This document shows, piece after piece, positions 7,608 to 16,494 of a stretch of 64,000 nt of DNA (position 1 is its first letter; each line of letters opens with the position of its first letter). The notes beneath the pieces are model-generated. The model was given only the letters and a program-made list of their open reading frames with translations. It did not search any database and was not told the origin of the DNA. A program made the position numbers and the translations under genes. Source of the stretch: Streptomyces sp. MUM 178J (GTDB taxonomy: Bacteria; Actinomycetota; Actinomycetes; Streptomycetales; Streptomycetaceae); NCBI RefSeq assembly GCF_022414575.1, contig NZ_JADWYQ010000012.1:1-64000 (forward strand). Reading direction: 5' to 3'.

Positions 7608-8957
7608 ATGAGGCACGCACGACGCAGCCTGCAGCGCATCACGCGTTTCGCCGCCGTCGGCGGATTGCTCTGCGGCGGGCTGTTGGTGACGACCGCGGCC
7701 GCCACCGAGCCGCCGGCCCGCGGCCAGGAGCAGACCGAGCCGGACGTCCCCGGCCCGGAGCAGACCGACCGCCCGTCCGGGCTGGGGGCCGGTCTGGTCG
7801 CACGCCTCGGGCCGTCGCGCACGGCGGGCACCTGGATCGGGGCGGACGGGAGGTCCGTCGTCGCCGTCACCGACGAGGACGCCGCCGTCGAGGTCGGCCG
7901 GTCGGGGGCGCGCGCCAAGGTCGTCGAACACAGCATGAGCCGTCTGCGCTCCGCCGTGGACGCGCTGAGCGCGGCGCCCAGAGTGCCGGGCACCGCCTGG
8001 TCGGTCGACTACGCCTCCAACCGCATCGTGGTGCAGGCCGACACCACGGTCTCGTCCGACGACTGGTCCCGCATGTCCCGTCTCGCGGAGCGGATCGGAG
8101 GCTTCGTCCACATGGAGCGGGCCCCGGGGGCCCTGTCCCCACGGCTCAACGGCGCGGATCCGGTCTTCTCCCGCACCGGCCGCTGCTCCGCGGGCTTCAA
8201 TGTGACCGACGGAAGGCGTGCGTTCATCCTGACGGCGGGGCACTGCGGTCCTCCGGGCACCGACTGGTTCCAGGATCCGCAGGGGACGAAGGGGGTCGGC
8301 ACCACGACCGCCGGACGCTTCCCCGGCAGCGACTTCTCCCTCGTCGCCTACGGAAACGCCGATGCGACCGCCGCGGACAACGTCGTACGCCTCGCAGGAC
8401 GGCAGGGCGTGCTGATCACGGCGGCCGCTGATCCCGTCGTCGGCCAGGAGGTGTTCCGCAGCGGTGGCACCACGGGGGTGCGCTCCGGCAAGGTGACCGC
8501 GCTCAACGCGACGGTCAACTACCCCGAAGGCACGGTCACCGGACTGATCCAGACCACCGCCTGCGCCGAACCGGGCGACAGCGGAGGGCCGTTGTTCGCG
8601 GGCGGCATGGCTCTCGGGGTGACGTCGGGCGGTATCGGCGACTGCAGCAGTGGAGGCACCACGTACTTCCAGCCGGTCACCACGGCGATGGAGGCGCTCG
8701 GGGTGCGGCTCGCGGGGACGGCCGGCTCCGGGGACGGCGCAGGGGCCGCCTCTCCGCCCTTCACGGCGGGAGTCGGCGCGCTGCCGGGACGGCCGGACGT
8801 TCCCGCGCGCCGCACCGGAATCGTCGGCGTCCACACCGTCAAGCCGGGGCTGGCGGTCATGGGGGTCAGCCTTGTGGTGCTGGTCGCCAACGGCCTGATC
8901 CGCTCGGCCTCCGACCGCAGGAACTACCGCCGGCAGTACTCCCAGATCTGGAGCTGA
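7608..8957 (+). CDS. Streptogrisin-like serine protease with C-terminal membrane anchor
   Basis: A 449-residue secreted S1-family (chymotrypsin-fold) protease. The layout is a signal sequence with hydrophobic core AVGGLLCGGLLVTTAAA, a propeptide-like region to about residue 180, then the catalytic domain with H212 in LTAGHC, D242 in SDFSLV and S325 in GDSGGP. Cysteine pairs flank the His and Ser sites. Unusually for streptogrisins, a linker leads to a C-terminal helix (GLAVMGVSLVVLVANGLI) and a basic tail ending RRQYSQIWS, which should tether the enzyme to the outer face of the membrane. It stands alone. The target is unknown. Confidence 0.88.
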   Translation: MRHARRSLQRITRFAAVGGLLCGGLLVTTAAATEPPARGQEQTEPDVPGPEQTDRPSGLGAGLVARLGPSRTAGTWIGADGRSVVAVTDEDAAVEVGRSGARAKVVEHSMSRLRSAVDALSAAPRVPGTAWSVDYASNRIVVQADTTVSSDDWSRMSRLAERIGGFVHMERAPGALSPRLNGADPVFSRTGRCSAGFNVTDGRRAFILTAGHCGPPGTDWFQDPQGTKGVGTTTAGRFPGSDFSLVAYGNADATAADNVVRLAGRQGVLITAAADPVVGQEVFRSGGTTGVRSGKVTALNATVNYPEGTVTGLIQTTACAEPGDSGGPLFAGGMALGVTSGGIGDCSSGGTTYFQPVTTAMEALGVRLAGTAGSGDGAGAASPPFTAGVGALPGRPDVPARRTGIVGVHTVKPGLAVMGVSLVVLVANGLIRSASDRRNYRRQYSQIWS

Positions 8958-8964
8958 CACCGGG

Positions 8965-9014
8965 AAGACACAAGAAGACACAAGAAGACACAGGAAGACA
9001 CAAGAAGACACAGG
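8965..9014. repeat. Five 10-bp tandem repeats (AAGACACARG)
   Basis: Five head-to-tail copies of AAGACACAAG/AAGACACAGG start eight bases after the protease stop and run into a purine-rich tract (GGCAAGGCAG, GGCAAGGCAG). The period is exactly ten bases. The low GC and strand asymmetry are unlike the flanks. It lies in the 3' untranslated region before the terminator at 9081. Confidence 0.95.
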
Positions 9015-9080
9015 AGGCAAGGCAGAGCGGAGGCAAGGCAGGAAGAAGGCGAGGCGCAGAGGCACAGCGCATGACCGATG

Positions 9081-9117
9081 CTGAGGGGAGGGCCGCCAGA
9101 GGCGGCCCTCCCCTCAG
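9081..9117. terminator. Strong bidirectional terminator
   Basis: A perfect 17-bp stem (CTGAGGGGAGGGCCGCC and its complement) closes on a 3-base AGA loop. It lies between the convergent protease gene and the metal-permease operon and can serve both. Confidence 0.93.
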
Positions 9118-9148
9118 CCGTTGCGCCCGATCGACCGGCGCCGATGCA

Positions 9149-10942
9149 TCAGCTCAGCGTCGCCGCCAGCCCCCTCGTCAGCAGCCCGCACCCCAGCGTC
9201 AGAACGACCGCCGCCGTGCCGAGCGGTGCGAACCGGTGGAACAGCGAGAACAGCCGGCCCTGCGGACGCCGGGCCAGCCGGCGCGCGGTGGTGTCCCGCA
9301 GCCGGATCACCGCCAGCCCGGCCCCCGCCAGGGTGAGCGCCAGCCCCGCTCCGTACGCCAGAACCAGCAGGAAGCCGAACCACGCCTGGCCGAGGGCCGC
9401 CGCGCCGACCAGCACGACGACGGCCGACGGGCTCGGCACAAGGCCCCCGGCCAGCCCCATGAGCACGACTCCGCGCACACCGGGCGCGGGCGGCACATGG
9501 CTGTGCCCGTGCCCGTGGTCGTGCCCGTGGTCGTGGTCGTGCCCGTGCGAATGGCGGTGCGGATGGCCGTGCCCGGCGCCGCGGGGGCGGGCGTCTGCGG
9601 CCGACTCCGGGACGGTCACGGGCCCTGCGGCAGCGCCCGGTGTGTCATGTCCGCTCCGGTGCGCGCCCGCCAGCGCGGGCGCCCGCGCCTCGTCGTGCCG
9701 GTGTTCGTGGGCGTGGTCGACCCCGTGGTCGTGCTCATGGTGCCCGTGCCCGCGACCGTGATCGTGCTCATGGCCGTGACCGTGTCCATGTCCGTGACTG
9801 TGCCCGTGTCCGTGGGGGAGACGCCGCAGCCGCCAGGCCCGGCGCAGCAGCAGCGCCCCCGCGACGGCCACCGTCGCACCGCTCACCACGGTCAGCCAGG
9901 ACACCACGGTCGGGGCCGCCGCCGACCCCGCGGTGATCAAGGCGCCCAGGAGGAACACGCCCAGTGTGTGCGTGACCGTCACCGATGCGCCGAGTGCCAG
10001 CACTTCCTTCGTGGAGCCGCGCCCGCGGGCGGCCGCGGCGGCCGCCATCATGGTCTTGCCGTGCCCGGGGGCCAGCGCGTGCATCGCGCCGAGCAGCAGC
10101 GACACGCCGAGCGCCAGCGCCGCGAAGCCCGCGGTCAGTTCATGCCGCGCCACCAGCCCGGTCAGCGCCTGGGCCCAGCGGTCAGCGCCCCGGGGCAGCA
10201 CGGCGGCCGCAGGGGACCCGCGATCCTCGTCCGCGCCGTGAGCGCCCGCCTCCAGCGGGGGGCCGCCGGAGCGGACGACGAGGGCCGCCGACCGGACCCC
10301 GGGAGGTGAGGAGAGAAGATCGTCGGGGTACGCGGTCAGCTCCCGCGAGACGGACGCCCGGGGCACATCCGACTCCGAGAGCGTCATCCGGTCGCCCTGA
10401 GCGGTGATCTCCCGCCACCCGGCCCCCGTGGAGACATCGGCCGGGATGTATGTCAGGCGCAGCGGCGCGCCATCGGACGACGGCGCGGTCAGCGGCGCGG
10501 TGAGAGTGCAGGCCGTCCTGAGCGTCGGCAGCCCGGCCTGTCCGGGGCGGACCTCTGCCCGTGCGCTTCCGGGAACCGGCGAGACGGCCGCCTTCGAGCC
10601 GGCAGCCGAGCCTCCGTCAGCCTGGCCGGCGACCGTCAGCCGGGCGTCTTGCGCCGCCGCGTCACACCGCGCCCGCGCCCACGTCGACAGCTCCGCCTCC
10701 GAGAGCCGGCCGTCCCCGTCCGCGTCGACGCGTTTCCGCTCCTGTGTGGCGGGGATCTCCGCGAGGTCCTCGACATGGCGCACGCTCAGCTTCCCGGGAG
10801 CGACCACGACGCCGTCGTACTGACTGACCGTGAAATTGCCCAGCGGATGGGCGTGCGCCCCCGCGACGGGCAGCAGTACGAGCGCGGCCGCCGCGGCGAG
10901 CGTGGCGAGCGGAGCCAGGGCTCGGGCGGCGGCGTTGCGCAT
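9149..10942 (-). CDS. NicO-type nickel/cobalt permease with histidine-rich loops and EF-hand-like exterior domain
   Basis: A 597-residue membrane protein of the NicO (RcnA/high-affinity Ni-Co transport) type. A signal peptide ending AHAHPLG precedes a soluble extracytoplasmic domain with an EF-hand-like loop DADGDGRLSEAEL near residues 72-84. Membrane helices follow, including ALGVSLLLGAMHALAPGHGKTMMAAAAAA with the NicO motif HALxPGHGK. Two loops near residues 370-412 and 455-483 are built of HG/HD/HE repeats, roughly 34 histidines in all. The ATG at 10942 overlaps the stop of the TPR gene (TGATG). The long open frame upstream is a shadow of that gene. It is probably a metal exporter or importer. 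Direction is not decidable here. Confidence 0.88.
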   Translation of the reverse strand: MRNAAARALAPLATLAAAAALVLLPVAGAHAHPLGNFTVSQYDGVVVAPGKLSVRHVEDLAEIPATQERKRVDADGDGRLSEAELSTWARARCDAAAQDARLTVAGQADGGSAAGSKAAVSPVPGSARAEVRPGQAGLPTLRTACTLTAPLTAPSSDGAPLRLTYIPADVSTGAGWREITAQGDRMTLSESDVPRASVSRELTAYPDDLLSSPPGVRSAALVVRSGGPPLEAGAHGADEDRGSPAAAVLPRGADRWAQALTGLVARHELTAGFAALALGVSLLLGAMHALAPGHGKTMMAAAAAARGRGSTKEVLALGASVTVTHTLGVFLLGALITAGSAAAPTVVSWLTVVSGATVAVAGALLLRRAWRLRRLPHGHGHSHGHGHGHGHEHDHGRGHGHHEHDHGVDHAHEHRHDEARAPALAGAHRSGHDTPGAAAGPVTVPESAADARPRGAGHGHPHRHSHGHDHDHGHDHGHGHSHVPPAPGVRGVVLMGLAGGLVPSPSAVVVLVGAAALGQAWFGFLLVLAYGAGLALTLAGAGLAVIRLRDTTARRLARRPQGRLFSLFHRFAPLGTAAVVLTLGCGLLTRGLAATLS

Positions 10943-12378
10943 CACGACCCCCCTCGGGCCGAGGAGGCCGCGGACCGTCCCGACCGCTCGGCCGGCTCGT
11001 CCAGCGCGGCCTTCGCCCGCTGCGCCTGAGCCTGGGAGAAGCCGGGGTTGAGCTCCAGCGCCGCCCTCAGATGGCGGCGCGCCGCCGCATGCTCGCCGAG
11101 CGCTCGCTCGATCATGCCCCGGTGAAACAGGAAGGAAGCGTTCCGGTAGCCCGGATCCGGGGCCGTCGCCTTCTTCGCATAGCCCAGCGCCTCCTTGTGC
11201 CGCCCGTTCGCGTGGAGCGCCCAGGCGAGCGCGTCGGCCGTGTGGACGCTGTGCCGGCGGGACCACTCGGCGCGCGCCGCGGTCAACGCCTCCGCGGCGT
11301 CTCCGTGTCCGGCCTCCACGAGAACGGACTCCGGGTCGGCGGCGACGCCGTTCGCCCGGGCGAGCCGGGTCCAGGCGTTCACAAGCGCGTACTGCTCTTT
11401 CGCGTCCCCCTGCCGGCCCTGGGCCTCGTACAGTTCCGCGAGCGCCGCCAGCCGGCCCGGCAGAGGACTGCGCCGTACGACCTCCTCCAGATCGCGCACG
11501 GCGCTCTTCATATCGCCCAGCGCCGCGCGGGACCGTCCCCGCCCCTCCAGCGCGGGCACATACTCCGGCTGCGCTCGCAGCGCCGCGTCGAAGTGGCCCA
11601 GCGCCCGGCGGAAGTCCCCCTGACTCCACGACAGCTGCCCCAGCTCGGTCGCCACATAGGCCTTGTCGCCCGCGCTGAACGCGGAGTCCAGCGCACGCAG
11701 CAGCACCCGGCGCGCCCCCTTCATATCGCCGTGCAACTCCAGCACATACGCGTACCGGGTGAACACCGGCACACCGGGCCGCCGGCGGTCGGCCAGCTGC
11801 ACGGCCTGCCGCGCCTCGCGGTAGCGGCCCAGCTCGACAAGGGCGTCGACCCGGACGGACAGGGCACGCTCGCTGTACGGGTTCACCTCCAGTGCCCGGT
11901 CCGCAAGTCGCAGCGCGGCAGTGAAGTCATGCCGCGCCGCGGCAAGGGCCGCCTGCCCGGCCAGCGCCGCATCGTTCTCACCGCCCCCACGGAGCCGCAG
12001 CGAACGGCCGAATGCCTTCTCCGCCTGCGGATAACGCGTCGGGTCGCCGCTGGTCCTGGCCTGCTCGACATAGGCCGCACCAAGCGCCGCCCACCCGCCC
12101 GCGTCCCTGGGCTGCGCCTTGAGACGCCGCTGGAGGGCGTCGACGCCCCGTGCGAGGTCCCGTGACGTCAGCGCCGCAGCCGGGACGTCCGCGGCGAGCG
12201 CGGACGCCGCCTGCCCGGACGCCGCCCGCCCGGCCCCGTCCGGCGTGCCATCCGGCCCGAAGGCCACCGAGACGGCGGTCAGCCCCACCGCCATCGCCGC
12301 GGCCGACGCGATCCGCCGCCCCCGCATCACCCCCCGCAGACGGCACCATCGCGCGAACTGCAGCTTCCATGGAAGCAT
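10942..12378 (-). CDS. TPR-repeat protein with signal anchor
   Basis: A 478-residue protein. An N-terminal basic stretch and a short hydrophobic segment (ASAAAMAVGLTAVSVAFG) suggest export or anchoring outside the membrane. The rest is an array of tetratricopeptide repeats, for example GWAALGAAYVEQARTSGD, LAGQAALAAARHDFTAALRLADRAL and LGQLSWSQGDFRRALGHFDAAL, ending in ...HLRAALELNPGFSQAQAQRAKAAL (split: HLRAALELNPG, FSQAQAQRAKAAL). TPR arrays hold protein partners. It sits between the DUF4331 gene and the NicO permease and is coupled to the latter by a TGATG overlap, so it likely scaffolds a complex of the three. That role is inference. Confidence 0.86.
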   Translation of the reverse strand: MLPWKLQFARWCRLRGVMRGRRIASAAAMAVGLTAVSVAFGPDGTPDGAGRAASGQAASALAADVPAAALTSRDLARGVDALQRRLKAQPRDAGGWAALGAAYVEQARTSGDPTRYPQAEKAFGRSLRLRGGGENDAALAGQAALAAARHDFTAALRLADRALEVNPYSERALSVRVDALVELGRYREARQAVQLADRRRPGVPVFTRYAYVLELHGDMKGARRVLLRALDSAFSAGDKAYVATELGQLSWSQGDFRRALGHFDAALRAQPEYVPALEGRGRSRAALGDMKSAVRDLEEVVRRSPLPGRLAALAELYEAQGRQGDAKEQYALVNAWTRLARANGVAADPESVLVEAGHGDAAEALTAARAEWSRRHSVHTADALAWALHANGRHKEALGYAKKATAPDPGYRNASFLFHRGMIERALGEHAAARRHLRAALELNPGFSQAQAQRAKAALDEPAERSGRSAASSARGGS

Positions 12379-12507
12379 TCGATCTCAGCCTTCCTCGTTC
12401 TGCCGTACGAGCTCATCAGAGCTCTGGTGTCGGGCGGCCCCGCCGCGCCGCGCACGAGGCGACGACGCGTACGGGGCCGCCCGGGAGGGACGGTGCCGGG
12501 CCCGGCG

Positions 12508-14088
12508 TCAGCCCAGCCAGGACCGGCGCGCCGGGTGCCGGCGGCCGCGCAGCCAGCTCACGCCGAGGCCGACCAGCAGCACCCCCAAGGCCCCCGACGC
12601 GGCCGACACCAGCATCAGCGTGTCGCTGCCCCATGACGCGGCGACCGACGACAGCCCGCCCGTCAGCCCGGTGGCGCCCGACTTGGTCGCGGCCCCGTCC
12701 GCCCTCACGTCGGAACCGGCCGTGGGCAGGGCGACGTACGGGAAGTTGCCGCCGAACTCCTTGTCGTTGGCGTCGACCGCGTCGCCCAGGTCGTTCTCGG
12801 CGCCGACCAGCTCGCCCTCGACGGTCTGCAGCGCGATGTCCACCACGTCGTCCGTCAGCCGCCGTCCGTTCGGGAAGCCCGCGTTGTCCCCGTCCAGCAC
12901 GCCGAGCCGCTTCGGCTCCGCGACCGGCTTGACGGACGTGTTGAGGCGGAGCATCTCCGAAGGGGTCACGTTCGGCGGCTGGTTGAGGTCCTCGACGCCG
13001 GTGAGGAACACCGACACCAGATCGTTCCGAGGCTCTGCCGGCGCCTTGATCTTGTAGAGCTGTTCGATGAGCTTCGGCAGCTCCGGCTCCGTGACGTTCT
13101 TCAGGAACTGCCCGTCCTCCTCCGGCGAGGAGGCGTTGAACCTGTCCTTGTCCTTCACCGGGTTGACGACCTCGTTGACCAGCGGCATCCCCAGCCGCGA
13201 CACCTGGGCGAAGTGCCCTTCGGCGTTCTTGCGCTCCGTCGTCGTGTACACCCCGATCACCGGCTGCTCCGCCGACTGGCGCAGGTAGGAGCTCGGCACC
13301 TGGAGGGCGATCGTGTTGACGTTGTAACCCCGCAGCGTGTCGTTCCCGACCTCCGACAGATCCCCTCCGTACAGCAGATCGAAGACCCGCAGATCGAGGA
13401 AGAACGGGTCGTCCGCCTGTCCGGCGAAGGCCTTCAGCCCGCCGGGGAGCTTACGCACCGCCTGGTCGCGCAGCTTCTGGTAGTCGGGCATCGACGCCTT
13501 GCCCACGTTCGACGGCGCGACTGGCAGATGCCGCCCCAGCATATGGCGGGAGACGACCTTCTTGTGCTTCAGCCGCAGCAGCTCTATGTCGTAGGTCTGG
13601 GTGAAGTTGAGATCCGGGTCGTCCAGGCTCTCCACCGCACCCGTGTTGTAGAGGAAGGTGTGTTCGTTCTTCCGGTGGTCCCGGAAAGTGAAGCGGTAGA
13701 CGAGATCGTCCTGGGCGTCGCCGTCACTGTCGATGTGCAGGTTGTAGCGCGCGTCCTGGGCGAACGGGTAGAAGTTCGGCCCGCCGGCCGGTTCCTGGAA
13801 CGGCAGCCAGTTCGCCACCAGTGTCGTGCTGTCGGGATGGTCGGGGCTGACGAACGCGTACAGGTCGGTGGTGTCGAACTGAGGCTGCCCGGAGATCAGC
13901 GGTGCCTCCCGATGGCTTGACGCGCTCGCCGTCTCCGGCACGGCCAGCCCCACTCCCGCCGCCGCGAGCCCCCCGGCGGCCAGCGCGGCGCCCATGAGCA
14001 GCGCGACGCCCTTGAGTCCGCGCCGCGTCCGCCCGCCGGCCTCCCGCCCGGGCCGCCGCGTCCGCCCGCCTGTGCTGTGTGCAGTCAT
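12508..14088 (-). CDS. DUF4331 surface protein with C-terminal membrane anchor
   Basis: A 526-residue protein of the DUF4331 family. A long basic N-terminus and signal helix (GVALLMGAALAAGGLAAAGV) end before SSHREAPLISGQPQFDTTDLYAFVSP (split: SSHREAPLISG, QPQFDTTDLYAFVSP), the family's conserved opening. An Asp-rich HIDSDGDAQDDL element near residue 118 looks metal-binding. The C-terminus has a helix (TLMLVSAASGALGVLLVGLGVSW) followed by an Arg-rich tail, a typical cell-surface anchor. GAAGGAC lies before the ATG. It is first of three minus-strand genes with the TPR protein and NicO permease, suggesting extracytoplasmic metal capture. Function in the family is uncharacterised. Confidence 0.88.
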   Translation of the reverse strand: MTAHSTGGRTRRPGREAGGRTRRGLKGVALLMGAALAAGGLAAAGVGLAVPETASASSHREAPLISGQPQFDTTDLYAFVSPDHPDSTTLVANWLPFQEPAGGPNFYPFAQDARYNLHIDSDGDAQDDLVYRFTFRDHRKNEHTFLYNTGAVESLDDPDLNFTQTYDIELLRLKHKKVVSRHMLGRHLPVAPSNVGKASMPDYQKLRDQAVRKLPGGLKAFAGQADDPFFLDLRVFDLLYGGDLSEVGNDTLRGYNVNTIALQVPSSYLRQSAEQPVIGVYTTTERKNAEGHFAQVSRLGMPLVNEVVNPVKDKDRFNASSPEEDGQFLKNVTEPELPKLIEQLYKIKAPAEPRNDLVSVFLTGVEDLNQPPNVTPSEMLRLNTSVKPVAEPKRLGVLDGDNAGFPNGRRLTDDVVDIALQTVEGELVGAENDLGDAVDANDKEFGGNFPYVALPTAGSDVRADGAATKSGATGLTGGLSSVAASWGSDTLMLVSAASGALGVLLVGLGVSWLRGRRHPARRSWLG

Positions 14089-14129
14089 ATCGCACGTCCT
14101 TCATCCGTCATCCCGTCTGTCCGGGCTTG

Positions 14130-14141
14130 CTTGACGTCAAG
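14130..14141. promoter_or_regulatory. 12-bp palindrome upstream of DUF4331 operon
   Basis: CTTGACGTCAAG is a perfect palindrome 42 bases before the DUF4331 start, in the 278-bp region shared with divergent ctaD. It could be an operator for the metal-related operon. The TTGACG it contains could also be a -35 element, but I see no matching -10. Confidence 0.4.
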
Positions 14142-14366
14142 TACGCGCGCGGGGCCGTTCATGTTCGGAGCCGCACCGGCCGGCCGGCGCGGCGCGGGCT
14201 CCGGCGGCCGCTCCGGCACCGTCACAGGACGGCGGTGAACTGATGAAATCCGCGGTCCGCCCGCCAGTCGCGCCACCCGGCGCGACGGCAAAGCCCCACC
14301 ATCGGGTCTGGAAGCCGGAAGCGCCCCTTCCGGAGCCGATCACCGCGGAGCGTAACGGAGCGCCAG

Positions 14367-16082
14367 ATGTCGCAGGACCAGCACCAGGCCGTCCCCGCCG
14401 GGCGGACTGCGACCGGCAGGCGGATCAGCGCCGGAGTCCGGGTGGCGGGCTGGCTGACCACCACCGACCACAAGGTCGTGGGCAATCTCTACATGGTCAC
14501 CGCATTCGGGTTCTTCGTGTTCGCCGGCGTCCTCGCGATACTGATGAGAGCCGAACTGGCCCGCCCGGGCCTGCAGATCTTCAGCGCCGAGCAGTACAAC
14601 CAGCTGTTCACCGTGCACGGCACGGTGATGATGCTGCTGTTCGCCACCCCGATGTTCGCGGGCTTCGCCAACGCCGTGATGCCGCTGCAGATCGGCGCGC
14701 CCGATGTGGCCTTCCCCCGCCTCAACGCCCTCACCTACTGGCTCTTCCTCTTCGGCGGCCTGATCGTCGTCTCGGGGTTCATCATCCCCGGCGGCGCGGC
14801 CTCGTTCGGCTGGTTCGCCTACGCCCCCCTGAACGGGGCCGTCTTCTCACCCGGCCACGGCGGGGACCTGTGGGCGATGGGCCTGGTGCTGTCCGGCGCC
14901 AGCACCACACTCGGCGCCGTCAACTTCATCGCCACGATCGTCTGTCTGCGGGCCCCGGGCATGACGATGTTCCGGATGCCGATCTTCACCTGGAATGTGC
15001 TCTTCACCTCGATCCTGGTGCTGCTCGCCTTCCCGGTGCTCGCCGCCGCGCTGCTCGCGCTGATGTCCGACCGCACGTTCGGGTCGCATGTCTACGACTC
15101 CGCCAACGGGGGAGCGCTGCTGTGGCAGCACCTGTTCTGGTTCTTCGGGCATCCGGAGGTCTATATCGTCGCACTGCCGTTCTTCGGCGTGGTGAGCGAG
15201 ATCATCCCCGTGTTCAGCCGCAAACCCATGTTCGGCTATATCGGCATGGTCGGCGCCACCATCGCCATCACCATGCTCTCCGCAGTGGTCTGGGCGCACC
15301 ACATGTTCGCCACCGGCGCCGTCCTCCTGCCGTTCTTCGCCGCCATGTCCTTCATCATCGCCGTGCCCACCGGGGTCAAGTTCTTCAACTGGATCGGCAC
15401 GATGTGGGGCGGCAGCCTCTCCTTCGAAACCCCGATGCTCTTCTCGGCAGGCTTCCTGGTCACCTTTCTGCTCGGAGGGCTGAGCGGCGTGCTGATCGCG
15501 TCCCCGCCGCTGGACTTCCACCTCACCGACTCGTACTTCATCGTCGCCCATCTGCACTATGTGCTGTTCGGCACGGTGGTCTTCGCCATGTTCGCCGGCT
15601 TCTACTTCTGGTGGCCCAAATGGACGGGACGCATGCTCGACGAGCCCCTCGGCCGCATCCACTTCTGGACCCTCTTCACCGGATTCCAGGCGACCTTCCT
15701 CGTCCAGCACTGGCTCGGTGAGTCGGGACTGCCGCGGCGCTACGCCGACTACCTCGCCGCGGACGGTTTCACCCTGCTCAACTCGGTTTCGTCGATCGGC
15801 TCGTTCCTGCTGGGCCTGTCCACCCTGCCGTTCCTCTACAACGTGTGGCGGACACAGCGCCATGCGCCGAAGACCGGCGCGGACGACCCCTGGGGATTCG
15901 GCCGGTCGCTCGAATGGGCGACCACGAGCCCGCCGCCGCGCCAGAACTTCCACGCCATCCCGCGCGTACGTTCCGACTCGCCCGCCTTTGACATGAACCA
16001 CCCCGAGGTCCACGGCAGACGGTCGGGCGACATCGACCCCTCCGTCCCCACCCCGGACACATTCCAGGGGAGGAACCGGTGA
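14367..16082 (+). CDS. ctaD: Cytochrome c oxidase subunit I (aa3-type), secondary copy
   Basis: A 571-residue catalytic subunit of the heme-copper oxidase, reducing oxygen to water and pumping protons. Key residues are visible: the heme a histidine in VHGTVMM (near residue 84), the cross-linked pair GHPEVY (near 262), the CuB histidines in VWAHHMF (near 311), and the heme a3 and heme a histidines in [10 protein letters not shown] (near 394). About twelve helices are predicted. The stop overlaps ctaF by four bases. The usual cluster partners ctaC and ctaE are absent, so this is likely a second ctaD, as several streptomycetes have, using the other subunits made elsewhere. Confidence 0.95.
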   Translation: MSQDQHQAVPAGRTATGRRISAGVRVAGWLTTTDHKVVGNLYMVTAFGFFVFAGVLAILMRAELARPGLQIFSAEQYNQLFTVHGTVMMLLFATPMFAGFANAVMPLQIGAPDVAFPRLNALTYWLFLFGGLIVVSGFIIPGGAASFGWFAYAPLNGAVFSPGHGGDLWAMGLVLSGASTTLGAVNFIATIVCLRAPGMTMFRMPIFTWNVLFTSILVLLAFPVLAAALLALMSDRTFGSHVYDSANGGALLWQHLFWFFGHPEVYIVALPFFGVVSEIIPVFSRKPMFGYIGMVGATIAITMLSAVVWAHHMFATGAVLLPFFAAMSFIIAVPTGVKFFNWIGTMWGGSLSFETPMLFSAGFLVTFLLGGLSGVLIASPPLDFHLTDSYFIVAHLHYVLFGTVVFAMFAGFYFWWPKWTGRMLDEPLGRIHFWTLFTGFQATFLVQHWLGESGLPRRYADYLAADGFTLLNSVSSIGSFLLGLSTLPFLYNVWRTQRHAPKTGADDPWGFGRSLEWATTSPPPRQNFHAIPRVRSDSPAFDMNHPEVHGRRSGDIDPSVPTPDTFQGRNR

Positions 16083-16468
16083 GGACCGAAGCAGCCGTGT
16101 TCGCCGTAGTCTCCGGCTTCTTCCTCGTCGTCGGCGTCCTGTACGGCGTGTGGTCGCAGGACCCCGCCGGCATCGCCGCCCTCACCGTCGCCCTCCTGAT
16201 GTCCCTGCTCATCACCTTCTTCTTCGCCGTGAACTATGTGCGGAGGGGGCCGCGCCCCGAGGACAGCAAGAGGAGCGACGTGTCCGAGCGGGCCGGGTCG
16301 GTGGACTTCTTCCCGCCCAGCAGCCCCTGGCCCGTGACGACTGCCGCCGGAGCGGCCGTCCTCGCGCTCGGGGTGGTGTACGCCGTATGGCTCTTCCTGA
16401 TCGGCCTGGGGCTGGTGATGGCCGGCGTGTGCGCCATGGCCTTCCAGTACGCGGGGCGGGAGGGCTGA
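16079..16468 (+). CDS. ctaF: Cytochrome c oxidase subunit IV (actinobacterial CtaF)
   Basis: A 129-residue membrane protein with four helices (for example [21 protein letters not shown] split as [21 protein letters not shown]; then [21 protein letters not shown] split as [21 protein letters not shown]). This is the actinobacterial-specific subunit IV of the aa3 oxidase. Its size and the polar loop with [12 protein letters not shown] match the family. It is translationally coupled to ctaD by an ATGA-type overlap (GTGAGG start context at 16079). It ends 26 bases from the convergent qcrB stop. Confidence 0.93.
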   Translation: MRTEAAVFAVVSGFFLVVGVLYGVWSQDPAGIAALTVALLMSLLITFFFAVNYVRRGPRPEDSKRSDVSERAGSVDFFPPSSPWPVTTAAGAAVLALGVVYAVWLFLIGLGLVMAGVCAMAFQYAGREG

Positions 16469-16494
16469 CACGCCCCGCCGGACCCGGTATGACG

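Noticed and set aside
9071..10309. A long plus-strand frame opposite the NicO gene
   Set aside because: Low-complexity Val/Pro translation of the histidine-codon repeats on the other strand; no family and no ribosome site.
10943..11629. N-terminal extension of the NicO reading frame
   Set aside because: It lies inside the TPR gene, is Arg-rich, and the real protein starts with a signal peptide at 10942.
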